Shown in pieces: positions 1 to 11,540 of a stretch of DNA of 64,000 bases. The DNA is from Bidens hawaiensis (Eukaryota > Streptophyta > Magnoliopsida > Asterales > Asteraceae). The notes under the pieces are model-generated. The model was not told where the DNA came from, ran no database searches, and worked only from the letters and a program-made list of their open reading frames with translations. The DNA is taken from positions 413,501 to 477,500 of the forward strand of contig JAIQDT010000230.1 in the NCBI GenBank assembly GCA_021521415.1. Direction: 5' to 3'. Position 1 is the stretch's first letter. Each line of letters begins with the position of its first letter. The translations under genes and the position numbers were made by a program.

Positions 1-1870
1 GAAAGGGCTGAACCATAATAGGATTAGGCCCGGATGAAGATATGTAAACAGCAGGTCCAGCACGTACAGATGATTCAGCCTGCAACATGCAAACCCTAAT
101 CAATTTCAAACCAAAAATATCATCTAATGACGATAGTAATAATAAAAGAAAAAAAAGTGGCATACAGGAGACCGTCCGATACGCAAAGTCATCATTGTAC
201 GACCGAGCTCAAGCAGAAGAGAGCCTAAATGTAGCATAGCAAGCCCTGATTGCATTGCTTCTGATTGAATCTGAGCTCTAACCGTGGGGTCCGTGCAATT
301 CTCCTCTTCCTCTAGCCGGCTTGCAGTATGCTACATGTTGCAGCATATTACATATAACAATCAGAACTCAGAAGCACATAAAAGGTTTGTATTCATACTA
401 AAACCAGGTAAAACAGTAGTAATTACAGATAAAGAATCGATAATGGGCCCACTGAGAAGGCGTTGTGCATGTCGCATAACAACTGCAAGAGCTGCAGGTA
501 ATGGCACACCACGAGCACTAGAAGGCAATTCAACAGTTGGTGACTGTTCAGCTCCATTTAAAGGTTGATTTGGTTGATACCCTGTGAAGAGCCCCAAAAT
601 GAAAACTTATTATTATTCAAAAATATAAAGAAGCAAAGCAATAGTTCATAAGTCAGTACCATTCTGTGACAATGCCTGCTCCATACGATTCATAAACACA
701 GAAAGCGTGCGCAATGAATTAGGAATTGGCTGAAATACACACACAAACATGTAAGACAATAGAGTAAGTTGCAAAAAACAACAGTTGAGGTGGAAAATAA
801 AGTTTAAAACTATTACCACCATAGCGAGTATTGGTATAGCTATTCCCGTTCCTAAAGGATTTTGTGTCCCTTGAGGTGCAGGTTGACTAGGGTCTCTCGG
901 TTGACTTTGATTGTTGACATTAGCGTCCCTAGCTCCAAATGAATCAAAAACAGCTGACATAACCTAGAAGCAAAATAAGAAGTTTTGAAACATAATACCA
1001 CCAATTTTTAAACAACATTGCACAAAACATCAGCATACCGGACTAGTATCACGGGCCCCACCAAGACTTTGGCTCCCACCACCAAATGTCCCAAATAAAA
1101 TACTATGTGAAACACGTGCAATACGAGGACGTAAACCAGCAGCATTAGCATCTTGTCCTGTAGCTATAAAAGTTACCACATAGACATTATGCGTGTGACC
1201 CTCATTACAATTATGTAATATAACATTATAACTCTTAATATGCCATAAAGAGATAACCAAACCTGTGTTACCACCACTTGCACTTGTTGTCCCAGTGGAC
1301 GAACCAGAAGAAGGTTGTCTAGCCACAAGATGCAATGTGTGTCCACTTTCAACGTCTATAAATCATCAAGGCTTTCAAGTGAGAACACATGATCTTAACT
1401 TCTTTAACATTTAAACCAGTCAGCTTATTTTTTATAAGCAAATTAAATTAATCTGTGTGCTTTGAAACACATCTAGTCATCATGTAAAAAGGATACGATA
1501 TTCAGAAAGACGATGCTCATCTTTCAGAACCCTGCCCCTAAAGATTAGTCGTTGCAGTGTAACCGGGAGGCCAACATCACTAGCTATTTTCTCCTTGAAT
1601 GTTGAGACTAACATCTGAAATATTGACAATAATATAGAAAAATAGTCAAAAGAGCAATTTGAGGAATCTCTTTGAATATACGAGCTATATACATTAAAAG
1701 CAACACATAGATACAAAATTTAAACGCTTAAAAAGAGGAAGAGAAGGGTATACATTTTTATCAACATGAAAGTCATACAACTGTGAATCAAGTGTCTTGA
1801 TATGTATGTCCACTGTTGATTCAGAACTTTCACCAGCAACATCGCTGGTGCTCACATGTACATCTGCCAT
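1..1870 (-). CDS. Ubiquitin-like domain protein, BAG6/At5g42220-like (3' part missing)
   Basis: An N-terminal ubiquitin-like fold is followed by a low-complexity Ser/Gly/Thr/Pro/Gln region. Nine exons can be placed: 1754-1870, 1497-1614, 1263-1355, 1039-1163, 817-963, 660-729, 405-581, 166-311 and 1-79 (cut by the window edge). All junctions are GT-AG and the phases agree. The ATG at 1870 opens MADVHVSTSDVAGESSES, and residues of about 16-85 form the ubiquitin-like domain (VDIHIKTLDSQ, LIFRGRVLKDEHRLSEYHVE, HTLHLVARQ). Later exons encode IPNSLRTLSVFMNRM, ALAVVMRHAQRLL, LLLELGRTMMTLRIG and AGPAVYISSSGPNPIMVQPF, blocks I recall from the Arabidopsis At5g42220 family and animal BAG6 (scythe), a chaperone holdase for misfolded or tail-anchored proteins. 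The plant role is less certain. The C-terminus lies outside the window. The 99-bp intron 1164-1262 is stop-free and in frame. Confidence 0.88.
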
Positions 1871-3480
1871 GTGACGGTTGAACCTGATACAAAGCCAAGA
1901 ATACATAATAAGAACAATCAGAAAGAGGCTGTATACGAACCCAAGTAAACAAAACCTTGTTCATATACGTCTCACAAGCTTTTAACGGACAAGCAAATGG
2001 TTTACGACCAGCTAACCGAACAAAATTTCTTGTTCGAGTTCGTTCATTAAGGAAATGAACTCGTTCATGAATGGTTCACAAATACAAACAACGAACGAAC
2101 ACCAATGAACACAAGCAACGTTTTATTTAACTTGGCTAACCAAGAATGGTCGATGTCAACGGTTCCAGTCCAGCTACCAAGTCTGTGCTGTTTTTTTTAA
2201 CATTCATCTTCATATGTTAACTTTACATACAAATTAATCACATAATACTCATATATATATATATCTTTGTTTTATAGTTAATAACTTTGTTCAAATCTAC
2301 ATAACAAGATTGGGAAAGTCATTAAAAGGTATTAAAAACCTTTTATGAACAAACATAACGAACACATTATCAATCGTTCACGAACGCAACTGACTGAACA
2401 TAGCCTCTACTCGTGTTCGTTTATTTAGTTAATCAAACAAAATTCCTTGTTCATGTTCATGACTTCATTCAATTATGAAATAAACGAGTTTCCCGCAAAA
2501 TTCACCGAACGTTTGGTTCCCTTTAATGAAGGAACATAAACAACCAGACAATTACGAACATAAATAAACGAACATGTAACAGACCGTTCACAAACATAAA
2601 TGAACAAACACAACCTTTATTCATGTTCGCACGTTTCTTAAACGTAACGGACATAACGGTTATAAACAAACTTCCTGCCCAACAGTTCACCGAACAATTG
2701 GTTCTCTTTAATGAAAGAACATAAACAAACACACATTAACAAATGTAAATGACCGAACATAAATGAAAGAACACAACCTTTGTTCATGTTTGCATGTTTC
2801 TTAAACGAACGAACGTAAACGTAACGGTTATAAACGAACTTCCCGCCCAACAGTTCACCGAACATTTATATCTCTTTAATGAAGAAACATTAACGAACAC
2901 ACATTAACAAACGTAAATAACCAAACACGTTAACGTTCACGAACATGAATGAACAAACGCGACCTCCGTTCATGTTCGCACATTTATTAAACAAACGAAA
3001 CGATCCATTGCTAACATACGGTCCGTTTACAGCTCTACATTTCACTCTTAACTCTACATAACAACTAATCCTAAACATTACAGTTCCAGCTTTCAATCAC
3101 ACAGCTCAATACTTAGGGTTTCCACAACGCATAACCAGAATCGGCGTTTAAATGAACCTAGCTAGGGTTTTCACGTAAAACATCACCAAATGTTACAAAT
3201 AAACTGAATAATTAGGTGCGATTGACAACAAATCGAAGTATATGTCTAAAATGAGCGATAAACGTAACATTCACGTCAATATAAGCGTACGATTGTAAAC
3301 TGTAAATAATAATAATAATAATACATATTATTATTATTAAGTGAGCTGAGATAACGAAGAGTCCGTACAAGTTTATGAAGAAGACTTACAGAGAGACGAT
3401 GATCGGAGAGTCGTCGGAACGATTGACGGTGTAAACAAGCACGACACGAGGACTGTGTGTTGACTGTCACCTGCTGTATG
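1871..3480 (-). other. 5'UTR and 5'UTR intron of the ubiquitin-like gene
   Basis: A leader exon of about 3390-3480 ends at a consensus GTAAGT donor (3389-3384). A matching acceptor, TATCAG, sits just before a short leader segment at 1871-1883 in front of the ATG. This gives a 5'UTR intron of about 1.5 kb (1884-3389). A TATATATA stretch at 3480-3490 is a plausible TATA box. Large leader introns are common in plant ubiquitin-family genes and can raise expression. The transcription start is an estimate. Confidence 0.5.
1950..3005. repeat. Degenerate tandem repeat rich in AACGAACATAAACGAAC
   Basis: The leader intron of the ubiquitin-like gene holds about three tandem units of 125-185 bp (about 2523-2707, 2708-2877 and 2878-3003). 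Each starts near TTTAATGAA, continues through ACGAACATAAA motifs and GTTCATGTT-CGCA, and ends at GCCCAACAGTTCACCGAAC. A more diverged copy precedes them at 1950-2520. Related AACGAACATAAACG tracts recur at 26350-26612, 35650-35790 and 49430-49530, so this is a dispersed family. No coding capacity is apparent. Confidence 0.7.
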
Positions 3481-3562
3481 TATATATATGTATACAACTT
3501 TTGAAACACAAAGAATAAATATTATTATATTATCTATTACCTAATATCTAATATGGCAAGTC

Positions 3563-3885
3563 CTATACATTACAATCTTAACGTACAATAGTTATGCGAA
3601 TCCCTTTTTTCACGAATTGATTCATAAACTCACATCCTAACATCTCGGAATCATCAATGCATACCCAATTAATCATTGATTCTCCAAAAAAACAGTTTTT
3701 GATCGTTAATCGATCATTTTTTTACTTTTTTTCACGAAACCCATTTTGAGCGTTTTAGTTTTGGTTGAGCGTTTTAGGTTTCCGGCTGAGCTTTTTTGAG
3801 CGTTTTAGTATGTTTGCCTTGTTTTTTGTCTCTGAGCGTCTCGCGTACCTATCGTACATTAAAACATTATTGTACAATATCTCGA
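3563..3885 (-). mobile_element. TIR element, copy A (MITE-like)
   Basis: The ends are imperfect inverted repeats: CATTACAATCTTAACGTAC at about 3568 and, on the other side, GTACATTAAAACATTATTGTAC near 3856. The interior carries repeated GAGCGTTTTAG motifs. An inverted, clearly related copy lies at about 20290-20597. There is no ORF of note, so it appears non-autonomous. The superfamily was not determined. Confidence 0.6.
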
Positions 3886-4049
3886 CCCGTCTTTTATCTA
3901 ATATATATATATATATATAATGAAAGTTTGGTGCCGCTAGACGCTAGGCGTCTTATTGTGCCAAGTGGTAGTCCAACATTGAACGAAGTTGGTTTTTTCT
4001 TTTGTTTTTTTCCGTATCGTAACAAACATAATTGAAACAAATTAAATTT

Positions 4050-4465
4050 GTGACGACTTACCGTCACAAAGCCCTAGACTAACAACATTCAGGTTTTACA
4101 AACCTTTTGTTTTAACTGTGGTACAGTAAGTAACGCAACCGAGACCGACCGAATTTGCTTTGACTCACCACCGCAACGATCGGGGCCGACAATGCTCAGA
4201 TTTTATCAGCCCTTTTGTTTTAGTTATGGTACTGTAACAAACGTATCCGAGACCGACCAAATTCGCATCGACTAACTGCCACGACAGCTGGGACCGGCAA
4301 CGTTTGGGTTTTACCGACACACCTTCTGGTACCGACAATGTTAAGATTTTATCAAACTTTTTTTAGTTCATGTACCATAATAAATGTAACCGAAACCAGC
4401 CGAATTTGCATTGACTCACCGTCGCAAGGCTATGGACCGACAACGCTCGGTTTTAACAAACATAA
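4050..4465. repeat. Degenerate tandem repeat, three to four units of about 85-145 bp
   Basis: Units begin near 4050, 4126, 4233 and 4378. Each repeats the order ACCGAGACCGACCGAATT, TTGACTCACC, GGGACCGACAACG, GGTTTTAC-AAAC and TTTTAGTT-TGGTAC with many substitutions. The repeat does not encode a continuous protein. The surrounding sequence from 3890 to 5830 holds no gene that I can support. Confidence 0.55.
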
Positions 4466-5650
4466 ACTGAATAAATGTTGTTTTTAAGTATTTTAATTTT
4501 TTACATGTTAATGTTTTTATTTCTATAAATTTAGTTTTTTAGTTTTGTTATGATACCAAACTACCAATCGAAACCATATTATTGCACCGCTAGAATACGT
4601 AGGTACATTTATATTATATAATTATAAAGAATAGTAAAGCATTGCTACTATACAAAATTACAAATATCTCCCTATCATGTCAGAAGTTTTTTGTATCGAG
4701 TAAGCCAAGATATAATCATATAACTCTCATATACACTTAAGCCTATCATATATGTTTTAATGATGTGAACAATTAACTTATGGTGCACGTAACCAGTCTT
4801 CCTTAATGACTTTTTATTTATGAATAAAGACTAGTTTTTACGCAAATAATTAGAAAGTTTATAATGTATACAGAACTCAAAAACGTCGGAATGGAATAAC
4901 CGTTGCGAATGAATAAAAAAAGGTTAATATTAAATGTCCAGCGAAATGAAATCACTTATTACATAAAGAATCCAAATCTCTCCTCCTCCAACGGCCACTA
5001 ACACATCTGTATTCTCTTCATTCGTCTTTTTTCTGGCTAACAAACAACACAACATAATAATTCATACCATTCATATGCATTTTTGCATTAACCAAGCACA
5101 ACATAATAAAATGGTAATGGTTCATTTTTGTAAACCAATCAAAGACTCTTATATTTTTTATATACTAACGGTACTTGATAGATGATGCTATGTGATTATC
5201 AGATTCTGATGTCAATGTCTTATATCGAGTATTGTCTGAATACATTGCATAGTTTCGGTCATTGTCATGAACTTATATCATTGCGCTTTTTGTTGGTTTA
5301 GCTCTCAAGACTGGAAGGCACAAGTGAACATACCTGCAGCAGATGCGCGTTACAAAACCGAGGTACATAACTACGTAAGCATCTCATTTTTATGCACTTG
5401 TATGCGCGTCTTACGCTAATGTTTGTGTTCTGGACAGTCGTGTTGGTTTCGTGTACAACATCAAATATTCAAACAAACACAACATATCATAAAACCAAAA
5501 GTTTACAACATAACAAAACTAACTAGTTTTCTAAACATGTTTTAAATAAGTATATAATTGTTATGTAGACATATAAATACATTAATCTCAATCATATTCA
5601 AATTTTAAACGTGAAAAAAGATTTGCACATAATAAAAAAATATATATATC

Positions 5651-5700
5651 AACTTTGGCAAGTGTGTTTGAACTTTGCAAGTGTGTTTGAACTTTGCAAG
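5651..5700 (+). promoter_or_regulatory. Triple direct repeat upstream of the ARGOS-like gene
   Basis: The motif AACTTTG(G)CAAGTGTGTTTG occurs at 5651-5670 and 5671-5689, and its first half again at 5690-5700. It is about 240-285 bp before the ATG and about 140-190 bp before the TATA box. Regular spacing of about 19 bp makes a cis-regulatory cluster possible, but no known binding site is claimed. Confidence 0.35.
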
Positions 5701-5836
5701 GGTTTTGTTTTATAATATTAAAAAAAGATATGCAAAAATACTATACAATAAAAAATGATGATTTGGTAGACAGATCTTATGCTCAAAATATCACATTGGG
5801 ATTTGATGATATCAAACATATGATTCTCTACAAACT

Positions 5837-5845
5837 CTATAAATA
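5837..5845 (+). promoter_or_regulatory. TATA box of the ARGOS-like gene
   Basis: CTATAAATA lies 91-99 bp before the ATG at 5936. This is a normal plant spacing, leaving a leader of about 60-70 nt. Confidence 0.55.
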
Positions 5846-5935
5846 ATCAACTCATCTTTCATTAACAAATGCTCACAAGTCACAACCATTTTCGCCAATC
5901 AGAAGTCGCCACATAGAATAAAATCACACGAGTTT

Positions 5936-6154
5936 ATGAAACGGACTCTAAAGAGTATCAATATGAAGTTTGTTGCGTTACTAGTTATCGTAACAGCATC
6001 GCTTTTGGTCGTGCCACTAGTACTTCCGCCATTGCCGCCTCCGCCCATGATGTTTATGTTCTTTCCGGTTGGGATCATGGCAGCACTTATGTTACTGATG
6101 GTGTCACCGGTTGAATATCATCACTTAAATAATGAGTTTCGTTTACATTGTTAG
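5936..6154 (+). CDS. OSR: ARGOS/OSR-type organ-size-related small membrane protein
   Basis: A single-exon ORF of 72 residues. After a short basic N-terminus (MKRTLKSINMK), residues of about 11-30 form one hydrophobic helix and 38-57 a second. They are joined by PPLPPPP (31-37) inside LVVPLVLPPLPPPPMMFMFF. The two-helix hairpin around a PPLPPPP turn is the signature of the OSR domain of ARGOS, ARL and OSR proteins. Those proteins sit in the endoplasmic reticulum, promote organ growth through cell number or size, and dampen ethylene signalling. At 72 residues it is shorter than ARGOS (roughly 100 or more), with only the core domain. A TATA box at 5837 and a triple repeat at 5651 support expression. 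A second in-frame ATG at codon 10 could also start translation. Confidence 0.8.
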   Translation: MKRTLKSINMKFVALLVIVTASLLVVPLVLPPLPPPPMMFMFFPVGIMAALMLLMVSPVEYHHLNNEFRLHC

Positions 6155-6316
6155 TTTGATATAAATTTTGTTCTTTAATATTGTAATCTATGTAGTTTAT
6201 ATGATTATAATATCATGATTCATGAGTCATGACCAATCTTTTTGATGAATGTTGTTGTAGAATTGAGTTGGATATAAGATAACTAGATAGATTAAACTCG
6301 TGTGTTGCGGTATGAG

Positions 6317-6641
6317 TAGACATGCACAAATCGGTTAACTTAATAGCTGGTTATTGGTTAAAAGGTTAATTAACGGGTTAGACCAGTTAATCAAGTCGGT
6401 TAGTAACTGGTTTTCAAGCACAAAACCATAACCGGTATAACCGGTAATTAATGGGGAAAAACGGTTTTTAAAAACTTAAAGCCGGATATTAATCGGTTCT
6501 TGGGCCAAAATGAAAAACAAGTCACTAAGCGCTACTTTTTCTGGGTAGAAACCGGTTAGAGAGGGACCGGTTACTAACCAAATAAAGAATTGGTTAGAAA
6601 CCGGTTAGTGACCAGTTAATTGGTTAAGATGTGCACCTCTA
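6317..6641. mobile_element. hAT-type MITE, CCGGTT-rich family, copy 1
   Basis: It starts TAGACATGCACAAATCGG and ends AAGATGTGCACCTCTA, so the ends are inverted repeats of TAGAGGTGCACA. The flanks GGTATGAG (6309-6316) and GGTATGTA (6642-6649) match at six of eight positions, as expected for a hAT 8-bp target duplication. The interior is full of AACCGGTT and contains no gene. Confidence 0.7.
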
Positions 6642-6649
6642 GGTATGTA

Positions 6650-9600
6650 AAGTTTTTTTTTTTTCAATTTTGATGTGCTTGCTAATAAAATATAGTCGTA
6701 ATATAATCAATAGGGTACCAAAACATGTTTGTTTTGCTGTTTTTTGTTAATGTAACGTCCAAATCTGCGTGCTGCGATATGTATTAAATGGAAGATAAAA
6801 CTTTGAAAATATAATGTGTTTGGTTGATTGGTAAGATAAATGAGTGAGTTAATTAAATAGAAAAAATGTAACAAAGTACCAAACACTTTTTTTCTATTTT
6901 AAACTAAACATCACAACATGTTTTCAACGTTCATTAAATACAGATAATTCGTTGACAAAGATTTTGACCGAAAAATATCACATTCATACTTAGACAAAAA
7001 TGAATGTTTAATTTAAGAAGATAATCAAAATTGAAAAGAGAGGTGATTTATATGTACATTTTAACAGAGAAATCTGATTAATTTTCTTTTATTGCATGTT
7101 ATGATTTCTGGATTCGACAAACATTGATGGTCTAAAGGGGTAGCGTCCATGGTAAAGTCTGGAGGCCTCTAATCTACTCGTTGGGACCCGAAAAACAATT
7201 ATCACTAAAAAATGCTTATGGAGTTGATTACTGATCTAATGAGTAGGTAAAAATTGCACAATGCCCCTAATAGGGTATGGACTCTAGAAGCTTCTGATCT
7301 ACCCACGAGACCCAAAAATCGACTATCAATAGCAAACACATGTGGACTTGATTCATGATCTAACCGGCTGGTAAATTGCTCTAACGATAGTGTATATTGC
7401 ACCATTAGTAGGAACTTCGCAGTTAATAACGAGTAACAACTACCAATTATAAATAACAACCGAGTTTCTATTGACCCAAGTTACTAGTTATCACTAGTAA
7501 AAGTAAAACCATCACAAGTACCAAAGTTCATACATGGACCTAAGGCAACAATAAGAACTTTTGGTAACCGCTAAATTATTGCACTATTTCATAAAGCATC
7601 GTGTCATTTCAACCCAACATTGTGATGTTTCATTTTCTGAAAACACACAGCCTTTCGTTTATTTCAGACTAGAACCAATTGCCGCTGGCCTAATATATAC
7701 CAGTTTTAAAACCGATCCGGTTATTTTCATTATTATTATTGATAAAAAAGTTATTTTACTAATATTTCATGAAAATGTGTCTTTGTAATTGGAAATGTGT
7801 TGGAACTAAAGTACAAAAAAATATAAATTTTGGAATCAATAAAAGGAATGATAAGTTGTTATCGGGCCTACTAGGACTGTGGTCCACACCATGTGGGTTT
7901 AAATATATAACGGGTTATGTGTTAGCCCATTGGTGACTAGCCCATGGCTTTAATGGGTGACCTAACAGGCAACACCTTGTCTGCATAATAATAAATAATA
8001 ATTCATATGATTTTGTAAATAATTATTTTATATGATTGTTTTAGAAATTGATAAATATATGATTCAAAATAATATCAAAATTATTTCATCTCAAATTAAA
8101 TTTGTTAATGACTCAACAATAATCTTATGTATTGTGTATAAAATCAATTTTAAGTAAAGAACCATAAAATCCAATATAAACAGTTGTACATTTCCCTGAA
8201 AATAGACTAACAAAAGAATCTTTGAAAAATGTGAAAAATCACCCAACCGAATTTTGTATATTAAAATCTCCTAACTTGTAAATGATATACGAAAACGTCG
8301 TTAAAGTCCATAAACATGTCTAAATACACGTCTTTTTAACTTTCTCTAAACAATAACACAACTTTTAAATATGGAGGAACATTTTTTACACACCACTCCA
8401 AACCTATACCGATCGAATATCATCGGTAATTGTATTGGCACCAGTATCATTTTTCATGTCTTCGGTTTTGGTACCCTTCGATATTTTCAATGATACCAGT
8501 ATTGAACTGAATTAATCAATACATATGGTATTCAGTTTATACTCTAACTCATTTTCAGTTACAATATTGTTTGGTACCGATCTCATCCCTACTTTTAATT
8601 AAGTTACTATAACTCTACAAGATAGTATAACTTTCTTTTCCTTTTACAAAAATTTTGAACACCACTTTATCATGGTTTGATCAATTTATGGTTAACAAGT
8701 TAGTAAGTTACTAAATTAAATAGAGAGAACTTAAAATAATAATAAGAAAACTAAACTACTTTTTATGGTATCAACTCTTAGTATATCACTTAAAGCAACA
8801 ATAATCTACTAAGTATGAGATATATATTAAACCTTAAAACAACTCAAAAAAGTTTAAAAGGCAAAAATAATAAGGTGGTGAGTCTGGTAGAGTATGTTCT
8901 GGTCTGGGACAATGATATGACTGCTCATATACGTTTTAATATAGGACTCGTGTTGGTGTTTCTCTGTTTTGGTCCTAACATATTTGGTCCATGTTCCATC
9001 TTTGAAGCAAAGTTATTGGTAGATACTACATACACATACACATGATCAAGAGGTCAAGTGTACATTAATGTTTCTGTTTTTAGCCAAATTCTACCCTCCA
9101 TTTTTCTAATTATGTTCCATCCATATGTCATATATAATATTATTGGAAAAGTCACTTTTCACCTGAATCCCGACCGAAAAGCCCGAATCCAAGAAAAGAC
9201 TAACCCGAGCCAAAGTAATTTAGGTTGGTTCTTGGGTCTGATTTAGGTGTTTCAGGTCAACCTGAATAAACTTTTAATTTTAAAACAAAATATATTTTTA
9301 AGTATAACAGACTAAGCCTTAACCACTAAATTTATCGTAATTTGGCCCTAATCGACTGTTGTCATTCCACATATTATGGATTGACTGTTTATTGTTCCGT
9401 TTATGACTATTAGCAACCGTAATCGAACTACCATATCACGCCTTTTTGAAGATGATTATGGCTGAACTTTGTTTTACTCTTCTTTTTAATTGTCTAATTA
9501 TCAAGCTGTGTTGGTTTTTATTTAATTATTTACGTTAAGAGCAAAAAATAATTTGTTGTTTAATTTTAGCATTGTAGTTTGTTTAATTTTTCTTTTCTAG

Positions 9601-11021
9601 AATACTCAAAACCCGTAAGACATTTGGATTGAATTTTGGGTCAATATTTAAACCTTTGAAACCCGAAGAACCCATATGAATAAAACTATTATTAAGAGTA
9701 TTCACAAGTATATAAAATATATCTTTTTAATATCAAGTTTTTAATTTTAGATACATATATATAGTTAGGTTTGAAACTTGAGAGTACCCAGCGTGTACAT
9801 GCATAAATTTAATGAAAATGTTACATGTGTGACTAACTGACTGTCAATTATTAACTACACATATATTTACAATAATATGCGTACATGAAGTTGTATACAT
9901 ATGTGTTAGACACACCGTTGTAACAAAGAAAAAATAATGACGTAATTAAAGTTCGTTACGGTATCAAATCAATCCCATAAGAGCGTAATATATTCGTGTG
10001 TGGGGGGTGATTTTTCTTTGTACGTGCATATAATAATTGAGTTGTCCCGATAACTTTAGTTGACCAGATATATATCATTGTGTCAAACACTATAGTAATA
10101 TATTTTAATACGACTATACAAGCTCAAAGTTTTAAAGTAAACAATAATAATTAGAGTTATTAGTTATATTATAACCAGAATCCGTGACAGGCACGATGAT
10201 ATTAAAATTATTCAGCAGTTTTCACAACTTTAATATTATTCCTCTGCTTGTTGCGCAAGTTTTGGTAAATCATAATGTGTGACAGACTTAATAACTTACT
10301 GTATGATGCAATTATAATTATCCCACAGCTTTTAGCATGTCTCTCTTTCAAAAGATGCAATCAATCATCTTGTACTGCGGTTTTGATTATTGTGTCGGGT
10401 CGGGAAATAAAGCGTTGGGTTGTTTAACTCGTTTGATAAATGGATTGTGTTTAGGACTTAGGATTAAACATGTGGGCGCAGTAGCCTGTGTAATCAAACA
10501 GATCGACTCAATTTATTACTTTTATAATCCATTATGTACAACCCATCAACCTGATTAACATGTTTACAACTTGATTACTACTCGTAAAACTCTTTTGACA
10601 TGTTTAGGAAAAACGGTTTAAACAAAATGTGTTATGCGTACGCTGGTTTTAGTTCGGATGTTAATTAAACAGGTAATGTTCTTTGGTGTGGTGGGCAAAC
10701 CGATACACCATGTATCCAAAATCGTGTCACACACATGAATTTACATGGCATATGTATTTGTTGGTTTATACGATCATTAGTCTAATTATATTTATCTTTT
10801 TGAGCAATTATGATTAGACTATATTGGTTTTTGAAACTTTAAAAATTTGGCGTAACAAAACTCAACTGGTATAAAACAAGTTTTTAAAAACTAAAAAAAA
10901 AAGAAAGAAACAAAGACCAAGGTTTGACTCGATTCCGACCCCTTTGGCTAATTGTGTCCATGGTTTAACCCGAAACTGTCCAGGACCCATTTAGGCTAAA
11001 TCCAAACTCGCGGTTTTCGGG
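6650..11021. other. Intergenic region without a recognisable gene
   Basis: AT-rich sequence with many short ORFs that show no recognisable motif, splice structure or coding bias. Fragments similar to the CCGGTT and 'GACCCGAA' repeats occur near 9160-9260 and 10920-11030. I see no gene that can be supported. Confidence 0.5.
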
Positions 11022-11163
11022 TTTTGTATTTCAGGTAATTGATCGTTAAAGATTCTAAGTTGGAGACCTATACGAGCATGGAATGATAAGATATCTTATC
11101 ATTCCATGCTCGTACAGGTCTCCAACTTAGAATCTTTAACGATCAATTACCTGAAATACAAAA
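11022..11163. repeat. Near-perfect 142-bp palindrome without spacer
   Basis: Arms 11022-11092 and 11093-11163 are reverse complements over 71 bp, with one mismatch (A at 11070 opposite C at 11115). The centre is AAGATATCTT and there is no loop spacer. The left arm begins TTTTGTATTTCAGG. The first bases outside (G at both 11021 and 11164) no longer pair. It lies 378 bp before the start codon of the NT-C2 gene. It could be a young fold-back, a small-RNA hairpin or an assembly artefact. Confidence 0.9.
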
Positions 11164-11540
11164 GCACGTATGAAGTACCAAAGTTCTAACAATATATTCA
11201 ATAAAACTACATAATTAATACGCTAATATATATACAAAATACCCGACCATCAAAACACTCCAATTTATATTTATTTATTTATTAAAAAAATATTTATTTG
11301 TTTATTAATAAATAAATATATCAATAAATAAATAAATATATCAACCCAGAGAGAGAAACTGAAGATCTTTTACAGATCTACACCTTATGTTCTTGTGAGC
11401 TTTCAAGCTCTCATTCATAAATACATTCACAAGTTCTTCAATGTACAATCTTTCTTTCTTTAACTTTTAACACATAATAAAAATGTCAACTTTATATACT
11501 TAAGATAGTGATAGTGAGATATATCATATATAGAGATACA

